40,688 nucleotides of DNA from Gammaproteobacteria bacterium (GTDB lineage: Bacteria > Pseudomonadota > Gammaproteobacteria > Ga0077536): NCBI GenBank assembly GCA_009692265.1, contig SHZM01000033.1, positions 1 through 40,688 of the forward strand. The letters are read 5' to 3'. The first letter of the stretch is position 1, and every line of letters begins with the position of its first letter. Shown here in pieces: positions 16,953 through 27,422 of this stretch. Under the pieces are notes generated by a model. That model did not search any database, was not told where the DNA came from, and was given only the letters and a program-made list of their open reading frames with translations. Made by a program: the position numbers and the translations under genes.

Positions 16953-17948
16953 TCACTGAGCTTGCGGCGCGTTCTCACTCGCGCGCAGGTCCTTGATCGC
17001 GTCAGCTAACTGCACAACGGCGAGCGCATATTTCGGGCTACGGTTATAACGGGTGATGACGTAGAAGTTATTCAACCCGAACCAATATTCGGTACTGGAT
17101 TTACCTTCGTATGCCAACAGCACAGCGGATAACTCGGCGGTCGCGTGTTGCGTTGGATGCACCCCCTCGTGCGCGAAATCAGCCAGCGTTTTCGTCAATT
17201 CGACTGTCTCGCTCGCCTGGCTTGCAAGCGCTTCTCCGGGCGCCGCTAGTAAGACGATCGGCTGTTGGGGTTTCCAGCCGTGACCCTGAAGATAGTTCGC
17301 GACACTGCCGATCGCATCCGCGGGCTTTGCCCAAATATCACGATGCCCGTCGGCGTTGAAGTCGACGGCATAGGTACGAAAACTGCTCGGCATGAACTGG
17401 GGGATCCCCATCGCGCCCGCATATGAACCCTTGAGGGCAACCGGATCCACCTTCTCTTCCCGGGTCAACAAGAGAAATTGCTCTAATTCGGTACGGAAAA
17501 ACGACGCGCGTTTCGGGTAATGGAACGCAAGCGTACCCAACGCGTCCAAGACTCGGTAGTTTCCTGCATTACGCCCGTAAGCTGTTTCGACGCCGATGAT
17601 TGCAACGATAATCTCGGCCGGGACTCCGAAGCGGTTGAACGCGGCGTCGATGTCCGTGGCGTTCTCCACCCAGAATTTGGCACCGCCTCGCACCCGCTCA
17701 GGAGTAACGAAGATTGCGCGGTATTCATGCCATGGTTTAGTTTCTGCTGGCTTAGAGATAGCGGCCAGGACGCTGTCCAAGCGCGTCGCTAGGCTCAATA
17801 ATTCACGCAGCGCGGCCGCGTCAAAGCCATGGGTTTTTTGCATTTGCAGCGAGAAGGCATCGATCTCTGCGCGATCTAATGACCTTGCGATCACGCTGGG
17901 GCAGGCCAGAACGATGACGAGCGCAACGAGGAATAAACTTCTATGCAT
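16953..17948 (-). CDS. mltB: Membrane-bound lytic murein transglycosylase B
   Basis: MltB cuts glycan strands to 1,6-anhydro ends in the periplasm. It has 331 residues from ATG 17948; a TTG one codon upstream is also in frame. The hydrophobic leader ends VIVLACPSVIA, so Cys16 could be lipidated, but the box (VLAC) is not ideal and cleavage after VIA is an alternative. The family-3 transglycosylase core has the catalytic Glu121 in IIGVETAYGRNAG, then GSYAGAMGIPQFMPSSFR and DIWAKPADAIGSVANYL. The gene begins 25 bases after rodA. Confidence 0.95.
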   Translation of the reverse strand: MHRSLFLVALVIVLACPSVIARSLDRAEIDAFSLQMQKTHGFDAAALRELLSLATRLDSVLAAISKPAETKPWHEYRAIFVTPERVRGGAKFWVENATDIDAAFNRFGVPAEIIVAIIGVETAYGRNAGNYRVLDALGTLAFHYPKRASFFRTELEQFLLLTREEKVDPVALKGSYAGAMGIPQFMPSSFRTYAVDFNADGHRDIWAKPADAIGSVANYLQGHGWKPQQPIVLLAAPGEALASQASETVELTKTLADFAHEGVHPTQHATAELSAVLLAYEGKSSTEYWFGLNNFYVITRYNRSPKYALAVVQLADAIKDLRASENAPQAQ

Positions 17949-17973
17949 CAAATCTGTTTACGCGATGGAGCGC

Positions 17974-19074
17974 CTACGATTCTACAATAAAGCGACGATG
18001 GGTTTGAATCGACATCAAGATTCCAAAACCCGTCATCAAAGTAACTATGGAAGTGCCTCCATAACTTATTAACGGCAGAGGTACTCCGACGACCGGTAAT
18101 TGCCCGGTCACCATCCCCATATTCACGAATACATAGATGAACAGCGTGAAAGTTAGACTCGCTGCGACGAGGCGGCCAAAGATGTCCTGTGCGTAGAAAG
18201 CGATTGTTAATCCGCGCGCTAGGATTAACGAATAAGCCGCCAGCAGCACCACCACTCCCAGTAAACCGAACTCCTCGCAGTAAACAGCAAAGATGAAATC
18301 GGTCGCGCGCTCTGGCAAGAACTCCAAATGTGATTGAGTTCCATTTAACCAGCCCTTGCCCGAAAGGCCGCCGGATCCCACCGCGATAGTAGCTTGAATG
18401 ATGTGATATCCGGACCCCAGAGGATCCTGCGTTGGGTCGAGCAAGGTGATGATTCGTTGTCGCTGATAATCGTGCATCAGGTACCAGCCGATGGGAGCAC
18501 ATACCACCGAAACCGCAGCTGCGATCGCTGTCCAGCGCCATGCCAAGCCTGCGAAAAACAGCACCAGGAGACCCCCCATCATGATTAGGATCGCTGTTCC
18601 GAGATCCGGTTGCTCAATGACGAACGCGCCGGGAATTGCGATCAACATTAATACGATCGCCACGGTGGACACGGTAGGGGGTAGCACTTTGTCGCTCAGA
18701 AACCAGGCGACCGTCAGTGGGACGGCCAGTTTCATTATTTCGGATGGCTGAAATCTGATAAATCCCATTTCCAGCCAACGATGGGCTCCGCGTCCTGTAC
18801 CGAATAGAAAAACCGCGATTAGTAATGCCATCCCAGCGCCATAAAATAGCGGTGCCCATCGCGCAAGGCGCCCAGGGTTAATGTGCGCGATCGCGCACAT
18901 TGCAACTAAGCCCAAAAGCATCCGCATTGCTTGACGCAGAACAACTTCGGATGACTCACCCGAAGCGCTATAGAGCACGATCAATCCCAGGGCGCACAGT
19001 AGAACCACACCGCTGAACAGAGGACCGTCGAGATGCACGCGCGTAAATAGGTCTTTTTCGCTAGCCGTTCGCAT
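17974..19074 (-). CDS. rodA: RodA peptidoglycan glycosyltransferase (SEDS)
   Basis: RodA polymerises lipid II into glycan strands during elongation, together with PBP2. It has 366 residues with about ten membrane helices. The large periplasmic loop contains PDLGTAILI, then KGWLNGTQSHLEFLPERATD, where Asp259 matches the catalytic Asp262 of E. coli. The C-terminal SEDS signature VGVPLPLISYGGTS is present. The start overlaps the end of mrdA by 14 bases, so the two are translationally coupled. Confidence 0.97.
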   Translation of the reverse strand: MRTASEKDLFTRVHLDGPLFSGVVLLCALGLIVLYSASGESSEVVLRQAMRMLLGLVAMCAIAHINPGRLARWAPLFYGAGMALLIAVFLFGTGRGAHRWLEMGFIRFQPSEIMKLAVPLTVAWFLSDKVLPPTVSTVAIVLMLIAIPGAFVIEQPDLGTAILIMMGGLLVLFFAGLAWRWTAIAAAVSVVCAPIGWYLMHDYQRQRIITLLDPTQDPLGSGYHIIQATIAVGSGGLSGKGWLNGTQSHLEFLPERATDFIFAVYCEEFGLLGVVVLLAAYSLILARGLTIAFYAQDIFGRLVAASLTFTLFIYVFVNMGMVTGQLPVVGVPLPLISYGGTSIVTLMTGFGILMSIQTHRRFIVES

Positions 19075-20929
19075 CTAATTCGCCTTGTGCGACGTCAAGA
19101 TATAAATCAAAGAGTGTCCGCGCGATCGGAGCAGCGGCTTTACTGCCGCTTTCACCGTTCTCAACAATTATTCCTAGCGCTAACTGAGGCTTTTGTAGCG
19201 GCGCAAAGGCGACGAAAAGCGCGTGGTCACGTAGATGCTTTAGGACATCTTTAGCCTCGATTGATTTGTTCTGAGCGATTTTGAATAACTGCGCGGTTCC
19301 GGTTTTCCCCGCATACTGATACTCTGCCCCAACTGCCGTTGCGCGTGCTGTGCCCCGTGCTCCCTGCACAACCTCGTGCATCCCTTCAATCACTAGTTCC
19401 CAATTTTTGTCGTCGCCTAGTTGTACCGATGCACGGCTGTCGACTCCCATTACTTCCGTGCGACCAACAGTCGGGTCTTCGATGTTTGCGACCACGTGAG
19501 GGACGTGCACGGCCCCACGCGAGCCCACGACCGCGGCAAACTGCGCCAACTGCAGTGGCGTCGACAACATGAAGCCCTGACCGATCCCGTTAATCAGAGT
19601 TTCGCCCGGATACCAGGGTAGTTTACGAGTGCGTCGCTTCCATTCGCGAGAGGGCAAAAGACCGCCAATTTCGCCGGGCAGATCAATACCGGTAATTTTA
19701 CCCAGGCCAAATTGCGACAACATCTCGTGAATGCGGTCGATACCAAGGTCTTTCGCTAGGCTGTAGTAGTAGACGTCGCAGGATTCAGCAAGGGAGCGCG
19801 ACAACGCAACTGCACCGTGACCGCTTTTTTGCCAACAGCGATATTGGTGCGCTTGGCCAGCAAGGCGTAACCAGCCGGGGCACCAGGTAGTGTTCGTGGA
19901 TTTGCGCACCCCGTACTCCAAACCAGCTAGCGCCATTAAGGGCTTAACGGTCGAACCAGGTGGATACAGTCCCTGCAAGGCACGGTTGAAAAGCGGCCGG
20001 TCGGGCGAATCTCTTAATACCGAGTACAACTTTGAACTGATGCCATTGACGAACTCGTTCGGATCAAATGCTGGGTTGCTGACAAACGCCAACACCGCAC
20101 CGGTTGAAGGCTCCATCGCAACGACCGCCCCCTTGCGACCGGCCATTGCTTTGATCGCCGCTGCCTGTAGTTGCGTATCAATGGTTAAATGAATATCGAG
20201 GCCCGAGACCGGTGGATCACGCTCGACAACGCGTAAGATTCGACCCTGGGCATTGACCTCGACTTGTTGGTAGCCTGCCTTACCATGTAGGAGCTCCTCG
20301 CGCGCTTTCTCAACCCCCTCCTTACCGATGTGGGTGGTACCACTATAGTTCGCTGGATCTATTCGATTGAGTTCTTCTGTGTTGATGCGACCCACATAGC
20401 CGATCACATGCGCGAACTGTGAGCCGAGCGGGTAATAGCGCGCTAACCGCGCGGCGATCTCGAACCCAGGGAAGCGATGCCGATTCACGGCAAAAATTGC
20501 GACTTCTTCTTCTGTTAAATTGCTTTTTAAGGTGACTTCGTCAAAGCGGCGCTTCTGAATTAATTCAGCTTCAAAGCGCTCGATCTGCTCGGGTTCAAGC
20601 GCGATGAATTGCCGCAGATCGTCTATCGAGTCGCGCAAGTGCTTGACACGTTCAGGGATAACCTCCAGAGCAAACGACGCTCGGTTGTCAGCTAGCAGCA
20701 CTCCATCGTTGCTGTAAATGAGTCCTCTAGTCGGCGCGATTGGCAGGATCTTCAGTCGGTTCTCGCGCGACAAAGTTGTGTAGTGGTCGTGATAGATCAG
20801 CTGAAGATAGATAAGACGACTGATTAACACCGCGGTTAAGACAAACATACCTAAGGCGGCACCCCAGATTCGCCGCGTGAACACCTTAACCTCACGCGAC
20901 GGCTGCTTGGTTACCGCACCAAACTTCAC
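19061..20929 (-). CDS. mrdA: Penicillin-binding protein 2, elongasome transpeptidase
   Basis: PBP2 crosslinks the glycan made by RodA. It has 622 residues with one N-terminal membrane helix (about 21-43) and a pedestal domain. Transpeptidase motifs are STVK (Ser326, Lys329), SCD (383-385) and KTG (542-544). It starts at GTG 20929 with GAAGG seven bases upstream. Cys350, Cys365, His371 and Cys384 lie where Acinetobacter PBP2 is reported to bind zinc through Asp, Asp, His and Cys, so this protein has a more cysteine-rich version. It follows mreD after 40 bases. Confidence 0.97.
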   Translation of the reverse strand: MKFGAVTKQPSREVKVFTRRIWGAALGMFVLTAVLISRLIYLQLIYHDHYTTLSRENRLKILPIAPTRGLIYSNDGVLLADNRASFALEVIPERVKHLRDSIDDLRQFIALEPEQIERFEAELIQKRRFDEVTLKSNLTEEEVAIFAVNRHRFPGFEIAARLARYYPLGSQFAHVIGYVGRINTEELNRIDPANYSGTTHIGKEGVEKAREELLHGKAGYQQVEVNAQGRILRVVERDPPVSGLDIHLTIDTQLQAAAIKAMAGRKGAVVAMEPSTGAVLAFVSNPAFDPNEFVNGISSKLYSVLRDSPDRPLFNRALQGLYPPGSTVKPLMALAGLEYGVRKSTNTTWCPGWLRLAGQAHQYRCWQKSGHGAVALSRSLAESCDVYYYSLAKDLGIDRIHEMLSQFGLGKITGIDLPGEIGGLLPSREWKRRTRKLPWYPGETLINGIGQGFMLSTPLQLAQFAAVVGSRGAVHVPHVVANIEDPTVGRTEVMGVDSRASVQLGDDKNWELVIEGMHEVVQGARGTARATAVGAEYQYAGKTGTAQLFKIAQNKSIEAKDVLKHLRDHALFVAFAPLQKPQLALGIIVENGESGSKAAAPIARTLFDLYLDVAQGELDANG

Positions 20930-20969
20930 AGGTGAACCTTCATCGAAGCGATACCCAAACTTCTCATCA

Positions 20970-21461
20970 TCACGATGGTGTCATCTGTCGTCGGAAATCG
21001 CGTAACAGAATAAACATCCAAGGCCAAAGCAGCGCGCTCGAACAGGCACCAAAAAGAAACGACGTGGGGTAGCCGCGCGATCCCAGCAGGTTATAAATGA
21101 GGAGTACCCAGCCGAGGTAAATAAAAGTCACCGAACCTACGATCAACGATTGCTGCACCAACGGGAACACGCGAATCCGTTGGTGGTATAGCAGCGCTAT
21201 GTACGCCACAAAGGCAAGGCCTAGGGCGTGCTGACCTAACAAGGAGCCATGCATCGCATCTAATAAGATTCCGATACTCCAGGCGCTCAATACCCCGACG
21301 CGCTCGGGCATCGCAAGGCACCAATAGAAGATCACCATCGAAACCCAGGCGGGACGCCAATCATTCGCCCATTCCGGCAGCGGAATACTCGCCAACACGA
21401 AAGCGAGCACCACACTCACTAGAATCGCCACGACCCATCGCAACGAGTAGCCGAACAACAT
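20970..21461 (-). CDS. mreD: Rod shape-determining protein MreD
   Basis: A 163-residue inner-membrane protein with about five helices, matching the size of MreD in E. coli (162). It contains ASIPLPEWANDWRPAWVSMV and YWCLAMPERVGVLSAW, a region well conserved in the family, and GILLDAMHGSLLGQHAL. MreD helps link MreB to RodA/PBP2. The ATG has no Shine-Dalgarno sequence, but its first base is the last base of the stop codon of a 28-codon ORF, so it probably depends on reinitiation. Confidence 0.94.
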   Translation of the reverse strand: MLFGYSLRWVVAILVSVVLAFVLASIPLPEWANDWRPAWVSMVIFYWCLAMPERVGVLSAWSIGILLDAMHGSLLGQHALGLAFVAYIALLYHQRIRVFPLVQQSLIVGSVTFIYLGWVLLIYNLLGSRGYPTSFLFGACSSALLWPWMFILLRDFRRQMTPS

Positions 21462-21547
21462 CAGGTAAACGGGTGTCGCCGAGTCGCGTAATCGGGAATG
21501 CGCTCCGCGAAAGATCGATTAGTTCCGACCTTAATGGCGTTCTTCAT
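21461..21547 (-). CDS. 28-codon ORF bridging mreC and mreD
   Basis: The frame begins with an ATG that overlaps the mreC stop (ATGA) and ends with a TGA that overlaps the mreD start (TGATG). It encodes 28 residues beginning MKNAIKVGTNRSF, polar with no hydrophobic segment. Neither it nor mreD has a Shine-Dalgarno sequence. It most likely serves as a coupling peptide carrying ribosomes from mreC to mreD. A chance open frame of this length is possible, but exact overlaps at both ends make that less likely. Confidence 0.4.
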   Translation of the reverse strand: MKNAIKVGTNRSFAERIPDYATRRHPFT

Positions 21548-22398
21548 GGCGAGGGTAACGGCGGAAGTTGATTCATCAGGCGTCGTGGCCAAACCAACAG
21601 CACCTCGCGGGCTCGGCCAATATGCGCGCTCGGTTTCACGCTAATCCGAGCAAACGACTCACTTGGAGTTGTGTCGACGTGCTCGACTTCGCCCACCGGG
21701 TATCCGGCCGGAAAACGGTGATCCAGCCCTGAACTCACTACCAGATCCCCGACACGAATATCCGCGTTGTTCGGAATGTAACTCAGAATTAATTCATCTT
21801 CGTTTTCGCCGCCCGTTGCAATCGCACGCAAACCATTCCGGTTGATGCGGACCGGAATGGAATGCCGGGAATCAGTAATCAATATCACTGAACTAGAAAA
21901 CGTACTGACGTCGAAAACCTGGCCAACGATGCCATGCGCATCCGCAATCGGCTGCCCGACATAGACGTGTTGTCGACTACCCTTGTTGATCACGATCTGC
22001 CGCATCGCACTCCTGGTTTCGATCGCGAGAATATCCGCCACGACCACTTCTTCGCCGAGCTCCCCGCTCGAATCCAATAAGGCGCGAAGACGGGCATTCT
22101 CGCTTTCAAGCGCCGCGAATTTTTGACTGCGGCTACGTAACAGTAAATTTTCTGAGCGTAAACCTTGATTTTCGTTGACTAGCCTGCTCCGAGTCGAAAG
22201 ATTTTCGGCCACCGAGTCGACCGCGCGAACCGGCAGGCTCACGGCGTACTGAATGGGATACACCAGCGCTGTAAGGCCAGACCTTAGAGCCGCGAAATGC
22301 CGGTGCTGATGATCAACCGATATAAGAAAAAACGACAGAACCACGCTGGTGATGAATCTCGCAGTCGGCGACGGCGCATCGATAAACAGCGATTTGAT
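21544..22398 (-). CDS. mreC: Rod shape-determining protein MreC, probable non-ATG start
   Basis: MreC is a bitopic periplasmic scaffold that activates PBP2. The body contains a membrane helix, a coiled coil (ENQGLRSENLLLRSRSQKFA) and the beta-domain with GQPIADAHGIVGQV and HRFPAGYPVGEV. The first standard start in frame, GTG 22344, would cut into the membrane helix and has no ribosome site. Eighteen codons upstream, ATC at 22398 follows GGGAGG by four bases, and the added residues KSLFIDAPSPTARFITS look like a normal MreC N-terminus. So either AUC (or CUG at 22389) is used, or ATG has been mutated or misread as ATC. The length would be 284 residues; with GTG it is 266. Confidence 0.85.
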   Translation of the reverse strand: MKSLFIDAPSPTARFITSVVLSFFLISVDHQHRHFAALRSGLTALVYPIQYAVSLPVRAVDSVAENLSTRSRLVNENQGLRSENLLLRSRSQKFAALESENARLRALLDSSGELGEEVVVADILAIETRSAMRQIVINKGSRQHVYVGQPIADAHGIVGQVFDVSTFSSSVILITDSRHSIPVRINRNGLRAIATGGENEDELILSYIPNNADIRVGDLVVSSGLDHRFPAGYPVGEVEHVDTTPSESFARISVKPSAHIGRAREVLLVWPRRLMNQLPPLPSP

Positions 22399-22408
22399 AG
22401 GACCTCCC
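22399..22408 (-). promoter_or_regulatory. Strong Shine-Dalgarno sequence of mreC
   Basis: GGGAGG followed by TCCT precedes the ATC codon at 22396-22398. It is the only strong ribosome site near the mreC start and places initiation there rather than at GTG 22344. Confidence 0.6.
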
Positions 22409-22436
22409 TCCGCTCACTCTTACTCGTCGCTAGCGC

Positions 22437-23742
<1,306 letters not shown>

Positions 23743-24027
23743 ATGCTAGACGAGGCTGAAGTTCAGGTGATCGCGCGGCTCGCGCGAATTGGAATCAACG
23801 ACGACGAGAGCCCCACGTTGACTCTGCAACTGTCCCGCATTCTTGCGCTTGTCGCAGAGATGAATAAGGTGGACACCGAACGGGTAGAACCCTTAGCGCA
23901 TCCGCTGGAACTCGTCGCGCGGCGACGGCCCGATGTTGTGACAGAGACCGATCAGCGCGCAACCATGCAACAGACTGCCCCGGCTACTCACGACGGGTAT
24001 TACCTAGTCCCACGTGTAATCGAATAG
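23743..24027 (+). CDS. gatC: Asp-tRNA(Asn)/Glu-tRNA(Gln) amidotransferase subunit C
   Basis: The 94-residue GatC wraps around GatA and joins it to GatB. Family features visible are [12 protein letters not shown] near the start, the [17 protein letters not shown] helix, VEPLAHPLE, and a C-terminal [14 protein letters not shown] that ends like other GatC proteins. gatA follows four bases after the stop. No ribosome site is seen before the ATG. Confidence 0.96.
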   Translation: MLDEAEVQVIARLARIGINDDESPTLTLQLSRILALVAEMNKVDTERVEPLAHPLELVARRRPDVVTETDQRATMQQTAPATHDGYYLVPRVIE

Positions 24028-24031
24028 TCCG

Positions 24032-25495
24032 ATGGCAAACGAATTTCCGCTCACCCTCGCGGGCCTAAGCGCAGGTCTTCAGAAAAGAGAGTTTTCGAGT
24101 GCCGAGCTCACATCGCACTATTTAGACAAGATCGCCGCACGCGACGGGCAATTGAATAGTTTTATTTCGGTCTTCCCTGAACACGCATCGACGATGGCAC
24201 TTGCCGCTGACCAGGCTCGGGCCGCAGGCCGCGCTGGCCCACTAATGGGGATACCATACGCCAACAAAGATATTTTCTGCACCGAGGGCTTTCGCACTAC
24301 CTGTGCTTCGAAGATGCTCGATACCTTTGTTGCGCCATATAACGCGACGGTCGTTGAAAAACTTCATGCTGCGGGCATGGTAATGCTTGGCAAAACCAAC
24401 ATGGATGAGTTCGCAATGGGCTCATCTAACGAAACGAGCTACTACGGGCCGACCCGTAACCCATGGAACCTAGGCTATGTACCGGGTGGTTCGTCTGGCG
24501 GCTCGGCGGCTGCGGTCGCAGCGCGCCTTACCCCTGTAGCGACTGGGACTGACACCGGTGGATCAATTCGGCTGCCCTCGGCGTTCTGTGGAATCAGTGG
24601 TATCAAACCCACCTATGGGCGGGTCTCGCGCTACGGCATGATTGCATTCGCGTCGAGTCTTGACCAAGGTGGTCCGATGGCATTAAACGCCGAAGATCTG
24701 GGATTGATGCTGAACGTCATGAGCGGATTCGATCATCGAGACTCGACTTCGGCTGAGCGCACGGACGAAGACTTCTGCGCTGCGCTGAACTTTGATTTGA
24801 CCGGACTCAAGATTGGCCTGCCGACGGAATTTTTCGACGAATCGCTAAATTCCACCATTGGTAGCTGCTTAACAGAAGCGCTGGACTGCCTGCGTCGCCA
24901 AGGTGCCGAGTGTCGTGAAATCTCGCTACCGAGCACCCGGTATGCAATCCCGGCTTACTACATCATCTCATCGGCTGAATGCTCGTCTAATTTATCCCGA
25001 TTCGATGGTGTTCGCTTCGGACATCGTTGCGACGCACCGCGAGATCTTATGGATTTGTACGTGCGGTCGCGCGCCGAAGGCTTTGGCGCTGAAGTGAAGC
25101 GACGCATTCTCGTCGGTACTTATGCGTTATCGACCGGCTATTACGACGCCTACTACGCCAAGGCACAGAAGCTTCGGCGCTTGATTAAGAATGACTTCCA
25201 GCGTGCGTTTGAAGAAGTCGATGTCATCGCCGGGCCGACCGCGCCCAGTACCGCGTTTCCACTCGGTCAACGTGTGGAGGACCCCATTCAAATGTACCTT
25301 TCCGATGTTTACACCACAGCAGTAAATCTCGCTGGTCTCCCAGCACTGTCGGTTCCCGCTGGGAGTGTCCAAGGACTGCCAGTAGGATTACAGCTCATCG
25401 GTAATTATTTTCGCGAAGCGCGATTACTAAATATCGCGCATCGCTTTCAACACGAAACCGACTGGCACCTGCGGGTGCCACCATTCGCCGCGTAG
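24032..25495 (+). CDS. gatA: Asp-tRNA(Asn)/Glu-tRNA(Gln) amidotransferase subunit A
   Basis: GatA releases ammonia from glutamine for the transamidation of misacylated tRNA. It has 487 residues. The amidase-signature triad is Lys79 (PYANKDIF), cis-Ser154 ([10 protein letters not shown]) and Ser178 ([11 protein letters not shown]), at the same positions as in the Staphylococcus enzyme. The C-terminus has LPALSVPAG and [13 protein letters not shown]. gatB starts seven bases after the stop. Confidence 0.97.
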   Translation: MANEFPLTLAGLSAGLQKREFSSAELTSHYLDKIAARDGQLNSFISVFPEHASTMALAADQARAAGRAGPLMGIPYANKDIFCTEGFRTTCASKMLDTFVAPYNATVVEKLHAAGMVMLGKTNMDEFAMGSSNETSYYGPTRNPWNLGYVPGGSSGGSAAAVAARLTPVATGTDTGGSIRLPSAFCGISGIKPTYGRVSRYGMIAFASSLDQGGPMALNAEDLGLMLNVMSGFDHRDSTSAERTDEDFCAALNFDLTGLKIGLPTEFFDESLNSTIGSCLTEALDCLRRQGAECREISLPSTRYAIPAYYIISSAECSSNLSRFDGVRFGHRCDAPRDLMDLYVRSRAEGFGAEVKRRILVGTYALSTGYYDAYYAKAQKLRRLIKNDFQRAFEEVDVIAGPTAPSTAFPLGQRVEDPIQMYLSDVYTTAVNLAGLPALSVPAGSVQGLPVGLQLIGNYFREARLLNIAHRFQHETDWHLRVPPFAA

Positions 25496-25501
25496 TTGAG
25501 T

Positions 25502-26941
25502 ATGACCTGGGAACCAGTCATAGGACTAGAAATCCACGTGCAACTCGCCACTTCGAGCAAAATCTTTTCGGGAGCTCCGACGACCTACGGCGCCCCACCG
25601 AATACTCAAGCGTGCGCAGTCGACTTGGGCCTGCCAGGCGTGTTGCCGGTAGTCAACGGCCGCGCGATTGAACTCGCCATCCTATTTGGGCTCGCAATCG
25701 AAGCCGAAATCGCACCCTACTCAGTCTTTGCCCGCAAAAACTATTTCTATCCCGATCTCCCGAAAGGCTATCAGATCAGCCAATACGAGATGCCGATTGT
25801 TGGCCTCGGTCGATTCGAAATCCGACTCGCAAACGGGCAGCGTAAATTTATTCGAGTACGTCGCGCGCACCTAGAAGAAGATGCCGGGAAGTCCGTTCAC
25901 GACGCCTATCCTGGACTGTCTGGAATTGATCTAAACCGTACCGGCACACCGCTGCTGGAAGTCGTTTCAGAACCCGATCTCGCCTCAGCTGCCGAGGCGG
26001 TTACCTTCATGCGCGGGATGCACGCGTTGGTTAAATTTCTCGGAGTTTCCGATGGCAATATGCAGGAAGGTTCGTTTCGCTGCGACGCCAACGTCTCCAT
26101 CCGTCGGCGCGGCACGAATATCCTTGGGACCCGCACTGAAATCAAGAATCTAAACTCGTTTCGCTTTGTCGAGCGCGCAATCAACTACGAAATCGAGCGG
26201 CAGACGGAGGTCCTGGAAACTGGCGGGAAAATTACCCAGGAGACTCGACTGTACGATCCCGACAAGGACGAAACTCGCCCCATGCGGAGCAAGGAAGACG
26301 CGCACGACTACCGCTACTTCCCGGATCCCGATCTACTTCCAATCGTCATTACGGAAGCCGATCTTGTCGCTGCACGCGCGGCCCTCCCTGAATTACCGGC
26401 ACAAAAAATTGCGCGATATCTCACCGAATATGCTCTGAATCAGGACGATGCCGAAGCACTGATCTCCGAGCGCGGCATTGCTGCCTATTTTGAAACCCTT
26501 GTAATGGAATCCGGTGATCCCAGGCTAGCCGCCAATTGGGTAACCGGAGAAGTATTTGCGGCAGTAAACCGGGCGCGAATCGAATTTTCCAGGGTCCCAG
26601 TTTCGGCGCGGGAACTCGCGAAACTTCTCGTGCGGATCGGCGATAACACCGTTTCCCGATCGATCGCGAAACAGGTGTTCGAAGCGATGTGGAGCGAGGG
26701 AGGTACGGCGGACCAAATCATCGCCGACCGCGGCCTAAAACAGGTCACCGACGATGGAGAAATTTCTGCGCTGATCAATTCAGTAATTGCCGAAAGCCCC
26801 GAACAAGTCGCACAGTTCCGCGCCGGCAAGGAAAAGGTTTTCAGCTATTTTGTCGGCCAAATTATGAAGAAATCCAAGGGTAAAGCGAGCCCACAACAAG
26901 TTAATACGCTGTTGTTGGAGAAGCTAAACGAGCAGACTTAA
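25502..26941 (+). CDS. gatB: Asp-tRNA(Asn)/Glu-tRNA(Gln) amidotransferase subunit B
   Basis: GatB phosphorylates and amidates the Glu-tRNA(Gln) or Asp-tRNA(Asn) substrate. It has 479 residues from ATG 25502, where [15 protein letters not shown] matches the family start; the TTG at 25496 is less likely. The catalytic cradle has [26 protein letters not shown] and [12 protein letters not shown], and a YqeY-like tail domain at the C-terminus binds the tRNA. A terminator follows 29 bases after the stop. Confidence 0.97.
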   Translation: MTWEPVIGLEIHVQLATSSKIFSGAPTTYGAPPNTQACAVDLGLPGVLPVVNGRAIELAILFGLAIEAEIAPYSVFARKNYFYPDLPKGYQISQYEMPIVGLGRFEIRLANGQRKFIRVRRAHLEEDAGKSVHDAYPGLSGIDLNRTGTPLLEVVSEPDLASAAEAVTFMRGMHALVKFLGVSDGNMQEGSFRCDANVSIRRRGTNILGTRTEIKNLNSFRFVERAINYEIERQTEVLETGGKITQETRLYDPDKDETRPMRSKEDAHDYRYFPDPDLLPIVITEADLVAARAALPELPAQKIARYLTEYALNQDDAEALISERGIAAYFETLVMESGDPRLAANWVTGEVFAAVNRARIEFSRVPVSARELAKLLVRIGDNTVSRSIAKQVFEAMWSEGGTADQIIADRGLKQVTDDGEISALINSVIAESPEQVAQFRAGKEKVFSYFVGQIMKKSKGKASPQQVNTLLLEKLNEQT

Positions 26942-26960
26942 CGCGAATCCGTTTGCCGGG

Positions 26961-26991
26961 TAAAAAAAAGCGCCTTGTTCAGGCGCTTTTT
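26961..26991. terminator. Bidirectional rho-independent terminator
   Basis: GCGCCT (26970-26975) pairs with AGGCGC (26981-26986) around TGTTC. Eight A precede the stem and five T follow it. Read either way this is a GC stem with a U-run, so it serves both gatB and rplQ, whose genes converge here. Confidence 0.92.
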
Positions 26992-27013
26992 ACATATCTG
27001 GGTTTCGCGAGCG

Positions 27014-27400
27014 CTACACTTTAACGTCTGACTCTGCGACGTCCGGCCGATCCACTAGTTCTACGATCGCCATCGGTGCTTTGTCCCCCGGCCGAAACCC
27101 ACATTTCAGTATCCGCAGATAGCCGCCTGGACGTTTCAGAAAGCGCGGTCCGAGCTGGTTGAACAATTTTGTCACTGCCGCCCGGTCTCGCAGACGCGAG
27201 AATGCAAGCCGCCGATTCGCGACGGAATCCGCCTTCGCTAGCGTGATTAAAGGCTCCGCTTCACGTCGCAGCTCTTTGGCTTTCGGCAAAGTCGTACGAA
27301 TCACTTCGTGATGGAAGAGCGACGCTGCCATGTTCCGGAACATCGCTTTTCGATGGGAACTGGTACGACCGAGATGGCGTCCCGCGTTCTGGTGTCTCAT
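27014..27400 (-). CDS. rplQ: 50S ribosomal protein L17
   Basis: The 128-residue L17 is the last gene of the alpha operon. It begins [20 protein letters not shown], the family signature, with [15 protein letters not shown] and a [20 protein letters not shown] region. L17 binds 23S rRNA near the peptide exit. GAGGTAA precedes the ATG. The bidirectional terminator lies 23 bases beyond the stop. Confidence 0.98.
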   Translation of the reverse strand: MRHQNAGRHLGRTSSHRKAMFRNMAASLFHHEVIRTTLPKAKELRREAEPLITLAKADSVANRRLAFSRLRDRAAVTKLFNQLGPRFLKRPGGYLRILKCGFRPGDKAPMAIVELVDRPDVAESDVKV

Positions 27401-27422
27401 TGCAAATTACCTCGCTTAGCGC

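Noticed and set aside
23743..26941. gatCAB as a sign of a reduced or unusual genome
   Set aside because: GatCAB is common in many proteobacteria that lack GlnRS or AsnRS, so its presence is ordinary.
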